A stretch of 37,147 nucleotides of DNA from Syntrophobacteraceae bacterium (GCA_013314815.1 JABUEY010000024.1:1-37147); one strand, 5' to 3'; shown: positions 8,856 to 17,110, counted from the first letter of the stretch. Notes: a model not told the origin generated them from the letters alone. A program made the numbers and translations.

Positions 8856-9419
8856 TCATTTCCGGATCCGATCCTGTCCTTCGGGATCTTCCTCCCGCTC
8901 GGCCCGGGCTCTCAAGGTGTTGTGAGGCTTTACTCCCAGCACGCGCTCCACGGTTTCCTCCTGCCCGCGATCGATGATCCACCCCCGGAAATGGTCCCCT
9001 TCCAGCAGTTCATCATTGACACCGCTGTCGACTTCGCGCATGTAAGGCGCAATGCCGCTCCAGGTCTGCCGGTCCACCCGGGCGCTGAGTGTATATCCAT
9101 CGACGACCAGCTTGTTTCCACGCGAAAAGACCTTCACCAGGCGGATATGTTCAAGATTGTCCCTGTCGCGCAGGTCTTCCCGGACAGCCAGAGCCCGCTC
9201 CCAGTCTTCCCTGGGGACTTCGAGCAGATGAGGAGGGCAGATGATCCCGTGCCTGAAGCCGTCCTCCTTCCTGCGCGTCGCCCAACCGTGGCACAGGCAT
9301 CGCTCCCCGCCGCCCAACCTGGCATAAACCTGAAAAACCGAATGCCGATCCCGCTCGACTACGAGTGTAACCGCCGAACCACACCGGTCGCGTGTTTCTA
9401 TTCGTAACTGTTCATCCAT
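8856..9419 (-). CDS. Hypothetical soluble protein (187 aa)
   Basis: The start chosen is the ATG at 9419 (MDEQLRIETRDRCGSAV), with a purine-rich GGAAAG upstream; the open frame extends nine codons further to 9446. The protein is charged and has no signal peptide or membrane helix. It includes a Cys-containing segment (GGERCLCHGWATRR) and alternating strand-like sequence (NKLVVDGYTLSARVDRQTW). It ends in a highly charged tail (RARAEREEDPEGQDR). I do not recognise a family. The zinc-ribbon gene lies 77 bases downstream on the opposite side of this gene's start and on the same strand, so it is upstream in transcription; a two-gene unit is possible. Confidence 0.65.
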   Translation of the reverse strand: MDEQLRIETRDRCGSAVTLVVERDRHSVFQVYARLGGGERCLCHGWATRRKEDGFRHGIICPPHLLEVPREDWERALAVREDLRDRDNLEHIRLVKVFSRGNKLVVDGYTLSARVDRQTWSGIAPYMREVDSGVNDELLEGDHFRGWIIDRGQEETVERVLGVKPHNTLRARAEREEDPEGQDRIRK

Positions 9420-9496
9420 TCTTTCCAGGCCTCTCGAAGAGTCCACACAGCGGCGGGCGAATCACCGCCGCCGACAAACTGAACCTCTGCGGTTGC

Positions 9497-9748
9497 TCAC
9501 TGTCCGAAAAAATAGCGCCTTATCGCCATACCGGCCACTGCGATAACTGCCAGCACGGCGCAAAAGACAATCGTCGTCATAAAAAAAGGTCCAAAATATC
9601 CCCGGCACTGATCGAGTTCTTCGTCAGTCCTCGGCAGCAGCGCCTTGAAGCGCTTTTCGGGTTCTTCCGAAGTCAGCGGCGAACCACACTTCCTGCAGAA
9701 CAGGTCGTCGGCATCCACTGTGTTCCGGCAGTTCGGACAATCCGCCAC
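9497..9748 (-). CDS. Zinc-ribbon membrane protein (83 aa)
   Basis: The best start is the GTG at 9748, six bases after AAAGAGGAG; upstream in-frame ATGs at 9775 and 9778 lack a ribosome-binding site. The product begins with a zinc ribbon, CPNC (residues 4-7) and CRKCG (about 19-23), spaced as in the zinc-ribbon domains at the start of many small bacterial membrane proteins. A linker of about 35 residues and one membrane helix near the C-terminus (MTTIVFCAVLAVIAVAGMAI) follow. The tail IRRYFFGQ would be on the far side. The function is unknown. It may be cotranscribed with the 187-aa gene downstream (77-base gap). Confidence 0.75.
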   Translation of the reverse strand: MADCPNCRNTVDADDLFCRKCGSPLTSEEPEKRFKALLPRTDEELDQCRGYFGPFFMTTIVFCAVLAVIAVAGMAIRRYFFGQ

Positions 9749-10136
9749 GATTATCTCCTCTTTTGAAAGATCCATCATGCCATGCCGGGACACCGCTTTT
9801 CGCCGAAGATGGACCCCGGTATCTCGACGTTTCCAAACCTGTTTCCATCGTAGCACAACCGTTCCGGCATGCCATACCCTTATTGCCCGGAATTCTCTCG
9901 GACGAAGCACTGTCCCGGTCGACGAGTTACAAGCGCCTGCCCGCCACGCTGTTTCACTCGATCCCGTTCCGCTTTCGCATCCCTGCAGAAGCGGAATTTT
10001 GCCCTTTTAAAAGACACGCCGGCGATATATCATTGAGTATATTTTTCCTGAATTTTCGCCTGGTCCACACCGGAGAGGAGGGAATTCTCTCCGCCATGTG
10101 CAGCGCGTAGCCTGAAATATGGGAGGCGTCGTCAAC
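9749..10136. other. Divergent intergenic region
   Basis: This 388-base gap separates the leftward zinc-ribbon gene from the rightward DUF1573 gene. It has an AT-rich patch around 10025-10050 (cgatatatcattgagtatat) that may hold the promoter of the DUF1573 gene. GGAGAG-N9-CTCTCC near 10072-10092 could form a hairpin in its leader. I see no gene here. Confidence 0.5.
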
Positions 10137-10562
10137 ATGAAATCCGTCATCTGTCTGTTTCTTCTGCTCCAGTTCGTCCTGTTCCCGCCTTTCGGCCCCG
10201 CATTCTGCGCTGACACACCACCCGCGCCGACGATTCCACTAACGTCTGAAACCGCAGCACACCGTCCTCATATCGAAATCCCGCAACCCGCCCATGACCT
10301 GGGCACCGTAACCGCTGATCGGGAGTTCGAACACACCTTCACCTTCAGGAACACGGGAACGGCGGTTCTGGAGATCGATAAAGTGGTGGTGGGATGAGGC
10401 TGCAAGGCCCGGTATACCCGGGCGGTCCCTCCCGGCGGCGAGGGATTCATCACGGTCTCCGTAGACCCCAGGATCTGCAAAAGCCTGAAAAAAACGTCCG
10501 TGGTCAAAACCAACGACCCGGCAAACCCTTCCCTGTGGCTCAACATGACCTGGCAGTTCTGA
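10137..10562 (+). CDS. DUF1573 family exported protein, probable selenoprotein
   Basis: The ATG at 10137 follows GGGAGG. Residues 1-25 are a signal peptide (MKSVICLFLLLQFVLF, cut near AFCA). The rest matches DUF1573: a strand pattern PAHDLGTVTADREFEHTFTF, then RNTGTAVLEIDKVVVG. An in-frame TGA (10395-10397) follows. The same frame then continues GCKARYTRAVPPGGEGFITV and ends NDPANPSLWLNMTWQF before TGA at 10560-10562. DUF1573 proteins normally have a Cys-Gly-Cys at this point, so the TGA replaces the first Cys and is likely read as selenocysteine (residue 87 of 141). The sequence after the TGA keeps the family features PPGGEG and the NDPANP strand, so the frame is under selection or very recently broken. 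The protein would act outside the cytoplasmic membrane, perhaps in redox chemistry. A Cys-to-stop mutation is the main alternative. Confidence 0.75.
10398..10447 (+). promoter_or_regulatory. Candidate bacterial SECIS region
   Basis: Just after the in-frame TGA are two perfect 6-bp hairpins. The first is GCCCGG-TATAC-CCGGGC (10407-10423). The second is TCCCTC-N8-GAGGGA (10426-10445), whose stem can be extended by G-T pairs. The loop of the second contains GGCG starting 36 bases after the TGA, at the far edge of the usual position of the G-containing apical loop. This was judged by eye, without folding energies. Confidence 0.5.
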
Positions 10563-10652
10563 GGGAGAATAAACCTGTCCCTTCTGTCTTACTGCGAGAT
10601 GCGAAAGTACCCCGGGAAACCGCTTCAACATCTGCCGGATCAAAGGAAGGGT

Positions 10653-10687
10653 ACCTCCCCTGAGGTTGCCCCGGCCTCAGGGGAGGT
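10653..10687. other. Strong 13-bp hairpin downstream of the DUF1573 gene
   Basis: ACCTCCCCTGAGG (10653-10665) and CCTCAGGGGAGGT (10675-10687) pair perfectly around a 9-base loop. There is no T-tract on either strand, so it is not a classic terminator. It lies 90 bases after the DUF1573 stop. It could protect a 3' end or belong to the small transcription unit suggested at 10721-10749. Confidence 0.6.
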
Positions 10688-10707
10688 GAAACCTAGGAGG
10701 TGAGTAA

Positions 10708-10770
10708 ATGCACATTGAGACATTTAGTACAATCCAAAGACGATGTCAAGAGTCAATGCACAATTCTTGA
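10708..10770 (+). CDS. Possible 20-residue small ORF
   Basis: The ATG at 10708 is preceded by a textbook AGGAGG with seven-base spacing. It encodes MHIETFSTIQRRCQESMHNS and stops with TGA. It lies right after the strong hairpin. Nothing else supports it, and a frame starting at the GTG at 10700 overlaps the ribosome-binding site. It may be a leader peptide or a chance match. Confidence 0.25.
   Translation: MHIETFSTIQRRCQESMHNS
10721..10749 (-). promoter_or_regulatory. Leftward sigma-70 promoter-like sequence
   Basis: On the minus strand TTGACA (10744-10749) is followed after 17 bases by TAAATG (10721-10726). Transcription would start near 10714 and run into the 13-bp hairpin, then antisense to the DUF1573 gene. 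No leftward gene follows until 9748, so a small or antisense RNA is possible. Confidence 0.35.
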
Positions 10771-11062
10771 AATTTTTTTTGAAAATTATTTGAAAAGCCT
10801 GAATGCCACAAATGAAGCTGGCCGACCGGTGATTTTCGGGGGCATACTTCGTGAAATACTTCTCAATAATCACCCGAACCCTGGCGGTGGGCGGACGGCG
10901 CAGCACCGGGAGTATCGTGATCGTCCGGCCCGTCCCAGCATCCGGGCGCCTTCCCGGGAATACTCTTTGTCGTCGCCTGCTCCACATGTAAACCATGGGC
11001 CGCCCCCGAATCACTCCGAGAAGGCCTCCCCGAAAGATGTTGGAACCGGCGCGCCTGGAGTT

Positions 11063-12151
11063 TCACGTGCCGTTCTTACACTTTTTCGTTTTCAGGGCGA
11101 TCTCCCTCCACCTCTCCTTCTCCACCCTTGAAGCGCTCTTGTGCCTGCGCTCGGATAGATAGTGGAGTTCACGCCTCATCTTGAGGTAGTTTTCGAAGCG
11201 TTGGGAAGGGAGCCTACCGGAACGGATAGCTTCGCGCACCATGCATCCTGGTTCGTTCAGGTGGCTGCAATCGGTGAAGCGGCAGCCGCTGGCCAGAGCT
11301 TCGATATCGGGAAAGACCGAGTCGATTCCGCCGTCGTCGTTCCAGAAGGCGATTTCGCGAATGCCGGGGTTGTCTATGATCAATCCGCCTCCCGGAAGCC
11401 TGATGAGGTCCCTCGATGTGGTGGTGTGCACTCCCTTGCCGTCGCTTTCGCTCACCGCATTCGTGGTCTGCCGTGCTTCCCCGGCCATGCGGTTTACGAG
11501 TGTGGACTTCCCCGCGCCGGAGGAGCCGATCAGGGCCACCGTCTTTCCGGGCGCCAGGTAGGTTTCGATCGATTCGAGCCCCAGCGAGTCCCTCGCGGAA
11601 AGGACGTGGACGGGGGCGCCGAAAGCCGCCGATTCCACCTTCTCAAGGAGCCTCCGCACCTCCATGTCCGGGTGGAGATCGGCCTTGTTGAGGAGGACGA
11701 CCGGGGTGCATCCGCAGTTGTAGACAACCGCCAGGTACCTTTCAATGCGGCGGACATTATAGTCCCGATCCAACCCGGTGACAATGAACACGGTATCCAC
11801 GTTGGCCGCGATCACCTGCTCTCCCGCGGAAGCGGATACCTGCTTCCCCCGGCTTCCCGAAGCGCCGCGCGACAGGGCGTTTCTTCTCCGCAGCACCCCT
11901 GTCACGGTGCTCTCCCTCACGGTTACCCAGTCCCCTGCGGCGGGATGGAGAGACCCGACGCCACAATGATGCAGAAGACGACCGGAGACCGTCGCCTGGT
12001 ACTCACCACTTCCATCGAATACGAAGAAGACTCCTCTTCTTACTCCTGTCACCCTGGCGGGCCTGTGTGTCCGGTTTGCCGACTCTTCGAGGCCCTTCGC
12101 GAAAAAGTCGTTCCATCCCATATCTTCGAGCGTCATGGCATGCCAATTCAT
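11063..12151 (-). CDS. rsgA: Ribosome small-subunit-dependent GTPase RsgA
   Basis: The 362-residue protein has the RsgA/YjeQ layout: an N-terminal OB-fold (about residues 30-90), then a circularly permuted GTPase. G4 NKAD (155-158) comes before the P-loop GSSGAGKST (209-217). The switch reads DNPG (260-263). A C-terminal zinc finger carries Cys290, Cys295, His297 and Cys303 (CRFTDCSHLNEPGC). The basic tail ends KKCKNGT. RsgA helps late maturation of the 30S subunit. The start at 12151 has AAGGAACG upstream; a second ATG lies at 12136. The N-terminus (MTLEDMGWNDFF) is the usual one for longer members. It stands alone, with no related neighbour. Confidence 0.95.
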   Translation of the reverse strand: MNWHAMTLEDMGWNDFFAKGLEESANRTHRPARVTGVRRGVFFVFDGSGEYQATVSGRLLHHCGVGSLHPAAGDWVTVRESTVTGVLRRRNALSRGASGSRGKQVSASAGEQVIAANVDTVFIVTGLDRDYNVRRIERYLAVVYNCGCTPVVLLNKADLHPDMEVRRLLEKVESAAFGAPVHVLSARDSLGLESIETYLAPGKTVALIGSSGAGKSTLVNRMAGEARQTTNAVSESDGKGVHTTTSRDLIRLPGGGLIIDNPGIREIAFWNDDGGIDSVFPDIEALASGCRFTDCSHLNEPGCMVREAIRSGRLPSQRFENYLKMRRELHYLSERRHKSASRVEKERWREIALKTKKCKNGT

Positions 12152-12883
12152 CGCTTATCGTTCCTTCCGTTTGCGTGATGTCGATTCCCGCAGCGGTCAT
12201 TCCCCCGGAAAGCCTTGCTCCTTCTTTGATCGATACCTGCCTCGCGGTGCTCCATGGATCGAAACTCCGGGAGTGTGACCCCAGCCCCAGCAGGCAGGCG
12301 GTCGGCGTGCCCGCAAAAGGGGTCACTTTTTGCCGGGAGAGGAAGCTGCGTGACTTTATGGATATTGAGTTCTTCGGCGGATTGTCTGCCCGAGTGGCGG
12401 AGGGATATCGTCTTGGCGGCGCGGGACCTTAAAGGAGAAGTCCCATCACCCGGCAGCACACGCCGGAGCACCAGGAGCGGACGGGAAATGGCTCAAGCCG
12501 GACCGGGCCGGACAAATGAATGCGCATCCCTGTTGTGGAGCATCCACGCCTCACCCGAAAAGGCAGGAGGAAAAGCGCAGGGGCAGACCAGGGTCGGGGA
12601 AGAAAAATGAGCGCACGTGTCACCCGCCCCCTGGTGGAAGCGGATACACCCCTCTCCTCCTTCCGGGTTGGATGGAAAGCGTGCCTTTCACGCTGTGGAA
12701 GCATCGGCGATCAACCGCCCAGCGAATATCCTTCGCCGGCAGAAGTGATCACAAGCTCTAGTCGTGCCGTAGCCATAGATCTCCTTTGAGCTGGTTTCAT
12801 CGTTTGAAAGTGATCGAAGACTAAAGCACCGCCCCAGGCATGTCAAGGGTGTTTAAATCCGTACTCCCGAACGGGGAGCGACA
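12152..12883. other. Gene-poor stretch upstream of rsgA
   Basis: No convincing gene is seen on either strand. It contains an 8-bp inverted repeat GTGACCCC/GGGGTCAC (12275-12282 and 12319-12326). A leftward TTGACA lies near 12839-12844, with TAGTCT 17 bases on, and resembles the promoter at 8716-8743. Open frames here have poor protein character. Confidence 0.45.
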
Positions 12884-13313
12884 TCAACCCCGTAAGTATT
12901 CAGGCAGGGGAATCTTTGTGTTTTCCCGTGTTGACTCCCCGGGAGTAGTCAATTCAATCCGAGTTTCAATCACATACGCCACATCACGCAATACCATTGC
13001 CGCCCGCTGCTGCAGCTGCTCCTCGACAAAGACCTCAAGCCGCCCTTTCCCCCTCGGCCATTGCTCTCCTGACACTGCCCGTACCGATCTTTCCACCCAA
13101 TTCGTTGCGGCGGATATTCGTAAACCGTATCGGCTTCAAGACATGAATGCGTTCCACCACCCACCTGATGGATGGCTTCCAGTAGAAGGCTTCCAGCACC
13201 CCGCGCGCTTCGGACAAAGTCATCCCATCGTAGAAGACCTGCTCCACCTTCATCATGGGACGGCTGAAAAGAGCTTATTCCCCCCAGACCATGATTTTAA
13301 CGCCATGCGCCAT
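12884..13313 (-). pseudogene. Possible broken gene (stop plus frameshift)
   Basis: An ATG at 13313 has an excellent AAGGAGGTGCCC ribosome-binding site and starts MAHGVKIMVWGE, but TAA follows at once. The same frame then reads [17 protein letters not shown] and continues with protein-like sequence ([19 protein letters not shown]) until a stop near 13035. A second frame overlapping at 13035-13096 continues in similar style ([20 protein letters not shown], then VAYVIETRIELTTPG) to 12884. The pieces look like one gene damaged by a nonsense change and a frameshift. I do not recognise the protein. Alternatively the 12-residue ORF is a leader and the rest is chance. A dispersed repeat copy starts at 13332, just upstream. 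Confidence 0.35.
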
Positions 13314-13331
13314 GGGCACCTCCTTTTTGCG

Positions 13332-13745
13332 GTTCATCCGGCAAACGATTACCCCCAGTGCTTTTCACACAAAGGATCGATGGCATCACAACGTCATTCC
13401 CGCGAAGATCACAACGTCATTCGGCAACAATCACAACATCTTTCATACAAAAAGGCGGGAATCCAGCCTAAACGCAGATGTCGCCGTACTTTCCACCCGG
13501 GATTGCCTCGCTCTATCCATCCTGCCTTCCAGGTCTCCTTCCCATTTCTTGAAACGGTTTCGCCATGCACGGTTACTTTTCCTGGATTCCCGCCTTCGCG
13601 GGGAATGACGATGTGGAGGTAAGGACGCTGTTGCGGGAAGGATGTTTCTGCGGGAATGAGGCTGTGAGGGCGATTGACGCTGTTGCAGGAATGACGATGT
13701 TGCGGGGCATTCCAGCCTTGTGTGACAACAGACCGGGTCCGCACG
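13332..13745 (-). repeat. Main dispersed repeat, copy R4 (complete core)
   Basis: Left to right: inner end (GTTCATCCGGCAAACGATTA, then AAAGGATCGATGGCATCAC), core 13452-13596 between AAGGCGGGAATCCAG and CTGGATTCCCGCCTT, then several copies of a GGGAATGA-type motif. A decayed outer end motif lies near 13710-13745 (CCTTGTGTGACAACAG). No gene overlaps it. Confidence 0.75.
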
Positions 13746-13809
13746 AGAATGACTGTATTCGAAGGCAATGCGGCTCCCGCTGTGCAGTCAGCCCAAACGA
13801 TATCGTCCG

Positions 13810-14154
13810 CTACAGCCTCGATTCTTCCGCATTCCGGGCCGGTTCTCCAGGTCCGCTTTCTCCCCCGCTATGCACGGATCCGGGCAAGGAGACGCCGGTC
13901 TCTCCCCGGCCGGACCTCAGCACCAGCAGAGCGGCCAGGGGCAGGATGGAAAGAGCCAGGGGCAGAAGAATTTTCTTCGAATCCGCGCCGTCACTCAGCA
14001 GCACAGTCCCCGCTGAGATAGCCATAAGCATTATCAGGACAGAACATGCGATGACCCGCGCAAGAGTTCTGATGAATCGAAGAAACTCCAGTCGATCGCG
14101 GTATACCCGGTCGGCTTCCAGTACCTGTGCCTCTTCCCTGTTGTTTGCGTCCAT
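13810..14154 (-). CDS. Small membrane protein, two helices (114 aa)
   Basis: I placed the start at the ATG at 14154 (MDANNREEAQVLEADRVYRD), with GGGAGG 11 bases upstream; an ATG at 14196 in the same frame lacks a clear site. The first 30 residues are charged and helical. Two membrane segments follow (ARVIACSVLIMLMAISAGTV and LLPLALSILPLAALLVL), then a hydrophilic C-terminal tail. No family is recognised. The gene stands alone between a repeat and an intergenic region. Confidence 0.55.
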   Translation of the reverse strand: MDANNREEAQVLEADRVYRDRLEFLRFIRTLARVIACSVLIMLMAISAGTVLLSDGADSKKILLPLALSILPLAALLVLRSGRGETGVSLPGSVHSGGESGPGEPARNAEESRL

Positions 14155-14623
14155 GCCCTGATCATCCTCCCGAGACCCAGCAGCGGCATCATTCATGACA
14201 AATCAGAGGAAAACCTCACATCAACCCGCGTGCCCGGCCGGACGGCACAGCGTCGGCCCGGCGGATTCCGCAGCGGGGCACACCGGCGTATTGCACATCC
14301 CGGTCAGTTTAGCGGCGCTCGATCCGAAAAGCCACGATTTTTGACCGGCGCTGCACCCGAAATCCGAGACGGCCGGGTGGATGAGGCGTTACTTTTTTGA
14401 ATTGTCAGATGGGCAGACGGGATTACGGCGAATGGAGAATGAACCTTGACGCGGATGGAAACGGCGTATTACCGTGCGAGAAATTGCGGGCGTCAAGAAG
14501 CATGGCATCACACCACCAGGGTGGTTTTCGAACCATGGCTGGATTCGGTGTTCTGAACTTTACCGGGGAGTATCCAGGATCAAGGGAAAGAGATCGCAAG
14601 GAGGCATTCGAGGAGCACGGAAG
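14155..14623. other. Intergenic region before the ABC gene
   Basis: Nothing definite is seen in this 470-base stretch. A short open frame starts at 14397 on the plus strand but lacks a ribosome-binding site and overlaps the ABC gene out of frame. The region must hold the promoters of the two diverging genes. Confidence 0.4.
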
Positions 14624-16600
14624 ATGGCTGAACGGGAACCGGGAATTGTGGCCCGGGGATTGACGAGGCGTTTTGGGGACGTCCTGGCGGTCGATGGAGT
14701 GAGCTTCGAAGTCCGGCCGGGAGAAATTTTCGGCATCGTGGGTCCCGACGGCGCCGGGAAGTCAACTACCCTTCGGATGCTTGCCGCAATCCTGCAACCG
14801 TCGGACGGCACCGCGACGGTTGCAGGGCGAGACGTACGCAATGACCCCGAGGGCGTCAAGGACAACCTGGCATACATGAGCCAGCGGTTCGGCCTGTATT
14901 CCGACCTGACGGTCATCGAGAATATCCATTTCTATGCCGATCTCTACGGAGTTCCTTGCCGGGGAAGGACATCCCGGATCGACGAACTGCTCGAATTCAG
15001 CGCCATGTCCCCCTTCCGGCACCGAATGGCGGGAAACCTTTCAGGTGGCATGAAACAGAAGCTGCAGCTCATGTGCGCCCTGGTGCACACTCCTCGAGTG
15101 CTGCTCCTCGATGAACCCACCAATGGAGTCGACCCGGTCAGCCGCCGCGACTTCTGGCGCATTCTCTACGAACTCCTCAAACTACAGGTGACCATTCTTG
15201 TCACCACCGCCTACCTCGATGAAGCCGAACGCTGCAACCGGATCGGACTGCTCGACCACGGCAGGCTTCCCGCCATGGGCACCCCCGAGGAAATCAAGAA
15301 ACTCATGCGCGGCAGGATACTCAACATCCGCAGCAGGCAGGCCCGGTCCGTAAACAGGCTGCTTCGCGCAGGCCTCGACTGCCTGAGTATCAATATCTTC
15401 GGAGACAACGTACACATTGTCTGCGACGACATCGAGAAGACACGGCAAGAATCGGTAGAACTCCTCGATCAGGCCGGACTTTCCTTTCAAGTACCACAGG
15501 AACAGGAAGCCTCCATTGAAGACGTTTTCGTGAGCCTGCTTTCGAGTTCCGGGGAGTCAAAAGATGGGGAAGCCCGGAATCTACCTGGAGCGGAGAAAAA
15601 CGATTGGAGGCGGACACCCCCGGGACCTCCAGGTCCTGCCGTAACCGTCCGCGGACTCACGCGGCGGTTCGGTTCGTTCACCGCTGTAGACAGGATCGAC
15701 TTCGACGTGGAGCGAGGCGAAATATTCGGCTTTTTGGGACCCAACGGAGCGGGCAAGAGCACGACCATCCGGATGCTGTGCGGCCTTCTGCAACCGACCT
15801 CCGGGGAGGGCATCGTGGGAGGTTTCGACATCCGCACCCAACCGGAACAGATCAAGGCCAATATCGGCTACATGAGCCAGAAATTCTCGCTCTACGAAGA
15901 CCTCACGGTCGAAGAAAACATCAACTTTTACGGCGGCATCTACGGCCTGAGAGGCAGCCGCCTCGAAGCCAGAAAGGACTGGGCAGTGGACATGGCAGGG
16001 CTTGCAGACCACCGACGGGCCCTCACCAGGATACTCAGCGGAGGCTGGAAGCAGCGACTGGCCCTGGCGTGCGCCATTCTGCACGAACCCCCCATTATCT
16101 TCCTCGATGAACCCACCAGCGGCGTCGACCCGCTCAGCCGCAGACGCTTCTGGGATCTCATTTACGACATGGCCGACCGGGGAGTGACTGTTTTCGTTAC
16201 CACTCACTACATGGAAGAGGCCGAATACTGCGATCGACTCGCCCTCATCTACCGCGGGCGCCTGGCAGCCCTCGGCAGCCCCGCCGAACTCAAGAGCCGC
16301 CGCATGGCCGGAGAAATCATCGAGGTACTCGTTTCCTCCCCGCAGGATGTCATGGACAGCTTTGCAAAGCTGCCCGGAATCCGCAGCGTGGCACTGTTTG
16401 GAGCCGGGCTGCACATGGTCGTAGACGATGCCGTTCAGGCTCGAACGGCTATCGAGAAGGAACTGGAGAGGCTGGGCGTCCGCCCCGGGCGCATGGAGAA
16501 AATCCTTCCCGGCATGGAAGATGTTTTTGTTTCCCTGATCGAAGAAGTCGACCGGGAAGAGGAAACCGTTCGGAACGCAGGGAAAGCCGGCTCTTCGTAG
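14624..16600 (+). CDS. ABC transporter with two fused ATPase domains (YbhF type)
   Basis: The ATG at 14624 follows GAGGAG at eight bases. The 658-residue protein holds two ABC ATPase domains in tandem. Domain 1 has Walker A GPDGAGKST (40-48), signature LSGGMKQKLQ and Walker B LLLDEPTNGVDP. Domain 2 begins near residue 340, with Walker A GPNGAGKST, signature LSGGWKQRLA and Walker B IIFLDEPTSGVDP. Both end with the H-loop region typical of drug and polysaccharide exporters (TTAYLDEAE and TTHYMEEAEYCD). The fused form matches YbhF, which works with two ABC-2 permeases and a membrane-fusion protein. None of those genes is next to it: the gene is followed directly by a dispersed repeat. It may pair with permeases elsewhere, or the downstream genes may have been lost. 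The Asn-to-Asp change in Walker A of domain 1 is not at a catalytic residue. Confidence 0.93.
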   Translation: MAEREPGIVARGLTRRFGDVLAVDGVSFEVRPGEIFGIVGPDGAGKSTTLRMLAAILQPSDGTATVAGRDVRNDPEGVKDNLAYMSQRFGLYSDLTVIENIHFYADLYGVPCRGRTSRIDELLEFSAMSPFRHRMAGNLSGGMKQKLQLMCALVHTPRVLLLDEPTNGVDPVSRRDFWRILYELLKLQVTILVTTAYLDEAERCNRIGLLDHGRLPAMGTPEEIKKLMRGRILNIRSRQARSVNRLLRAGLDCLSINIFGDNVHIVCDDIEKTRQESVELLDQAGLSFQVPQEQEASIEDVFVSLLSSSGESKDGEARNLPGAEKNDWRRTPPGPPGPAVTVRGLTRRFGSFTAVDRIDFDVERGEIFGFLGPNGAGKSTTIRMLCGLLQPTSGEGIVGGFDIRTQPEQIKANIGYMSQKFSLYEDLTVEENINFYGGIYGLRGSRLEARKDWAVDMAGLADHRRALTRILSGGWKQRLALACAILHEPPIIFLDEPTSGVDPLSRRRFWDLIYDMADRGVTVFVTTHYMEEAEYCDRLALIYRGRLAALGSPAELKSRRMAGEIIEVLVSSPQDVMDSFAKLPGIRSVALFGAGLHMVVDDAVQARTAIEKELERLGVRPGRMEKILPGMEDVFVSLIEEVDREEETVRNAGKAGSS

Positions 16601-16652
16601 TGTAACGAGACCGCCGCGGTTCCCGGCCAATACCGGTTTTTCGGACAAACAT

Positions 16653-16985
16653 CGTACCCGCACAGTTGTCGCACAAAGGTGGAATACACCCGCAGCAACG
16701 TCAGTACCTCGATGACGTCATTCCCAGAACAACGTCATTACATCCACAACGTCATACAAAGGCGGGAATCCAGGAAAACTAACCGTGCATGGCGAAACAG
16801 TTTCAAGTGATGGGAAAGAACCTGGAATATAAGATGGATAGGGCAAGGCAATCCCGTGTAGAGAGATTTTCATGGAGCGATCTGCGTTAAGACTGGATTC
16901 CCACCTTTTTTGCAGGAATGACGGTGGGTATGTTCAGCGAAAATGACGCTATGATCTTCGTTACGTTGTGATGCCCAATGACTTG
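16653..16985 (+). repeat. Main dispersed repeat, copy R5 (complete core)
   Basis: The outer end motif (GTTGTCGCACAAAGGTGGAA) starts at 16653, followed by several GTCATTCC-type motifs. The core lies at 16759-16906 between AAAGGCGGGAATCCAG and CTGGATTCCCACCTT, and the inner end carries GTTGTGATGCCCAATGAC. It begins 52 bases after the ABC gene stop. Confidence 0.8.
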
Positions 16986-17110
16986 TAACGCCTTCGAGCT
17001 TCTCCCCATGCCAGGACTGGATCTGCCTGCGGCCATGCCCAATCGTTTTCACGGAATAGGATTCCCTGTCGATGCACCTGTTGGGGGAAAAATCTTTCGC
17101 CCCCACCATC

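Noticed and set aside
10700-11131. GTG-started frame of 143 codons after the DUF1573 gene
   Set aside because: Its start overlaps the ribosome-binding site, its second half turns into Pro/Arg/Ser-rich noise, and it runs into the end of rsgA.
13275-13277. In-frame stop in the broken gene as a second recoding site
   Set aside because: The codon is TAA, which is not read as selenocysteine, and the same gene has a frameshift, so decay is the better explanation.
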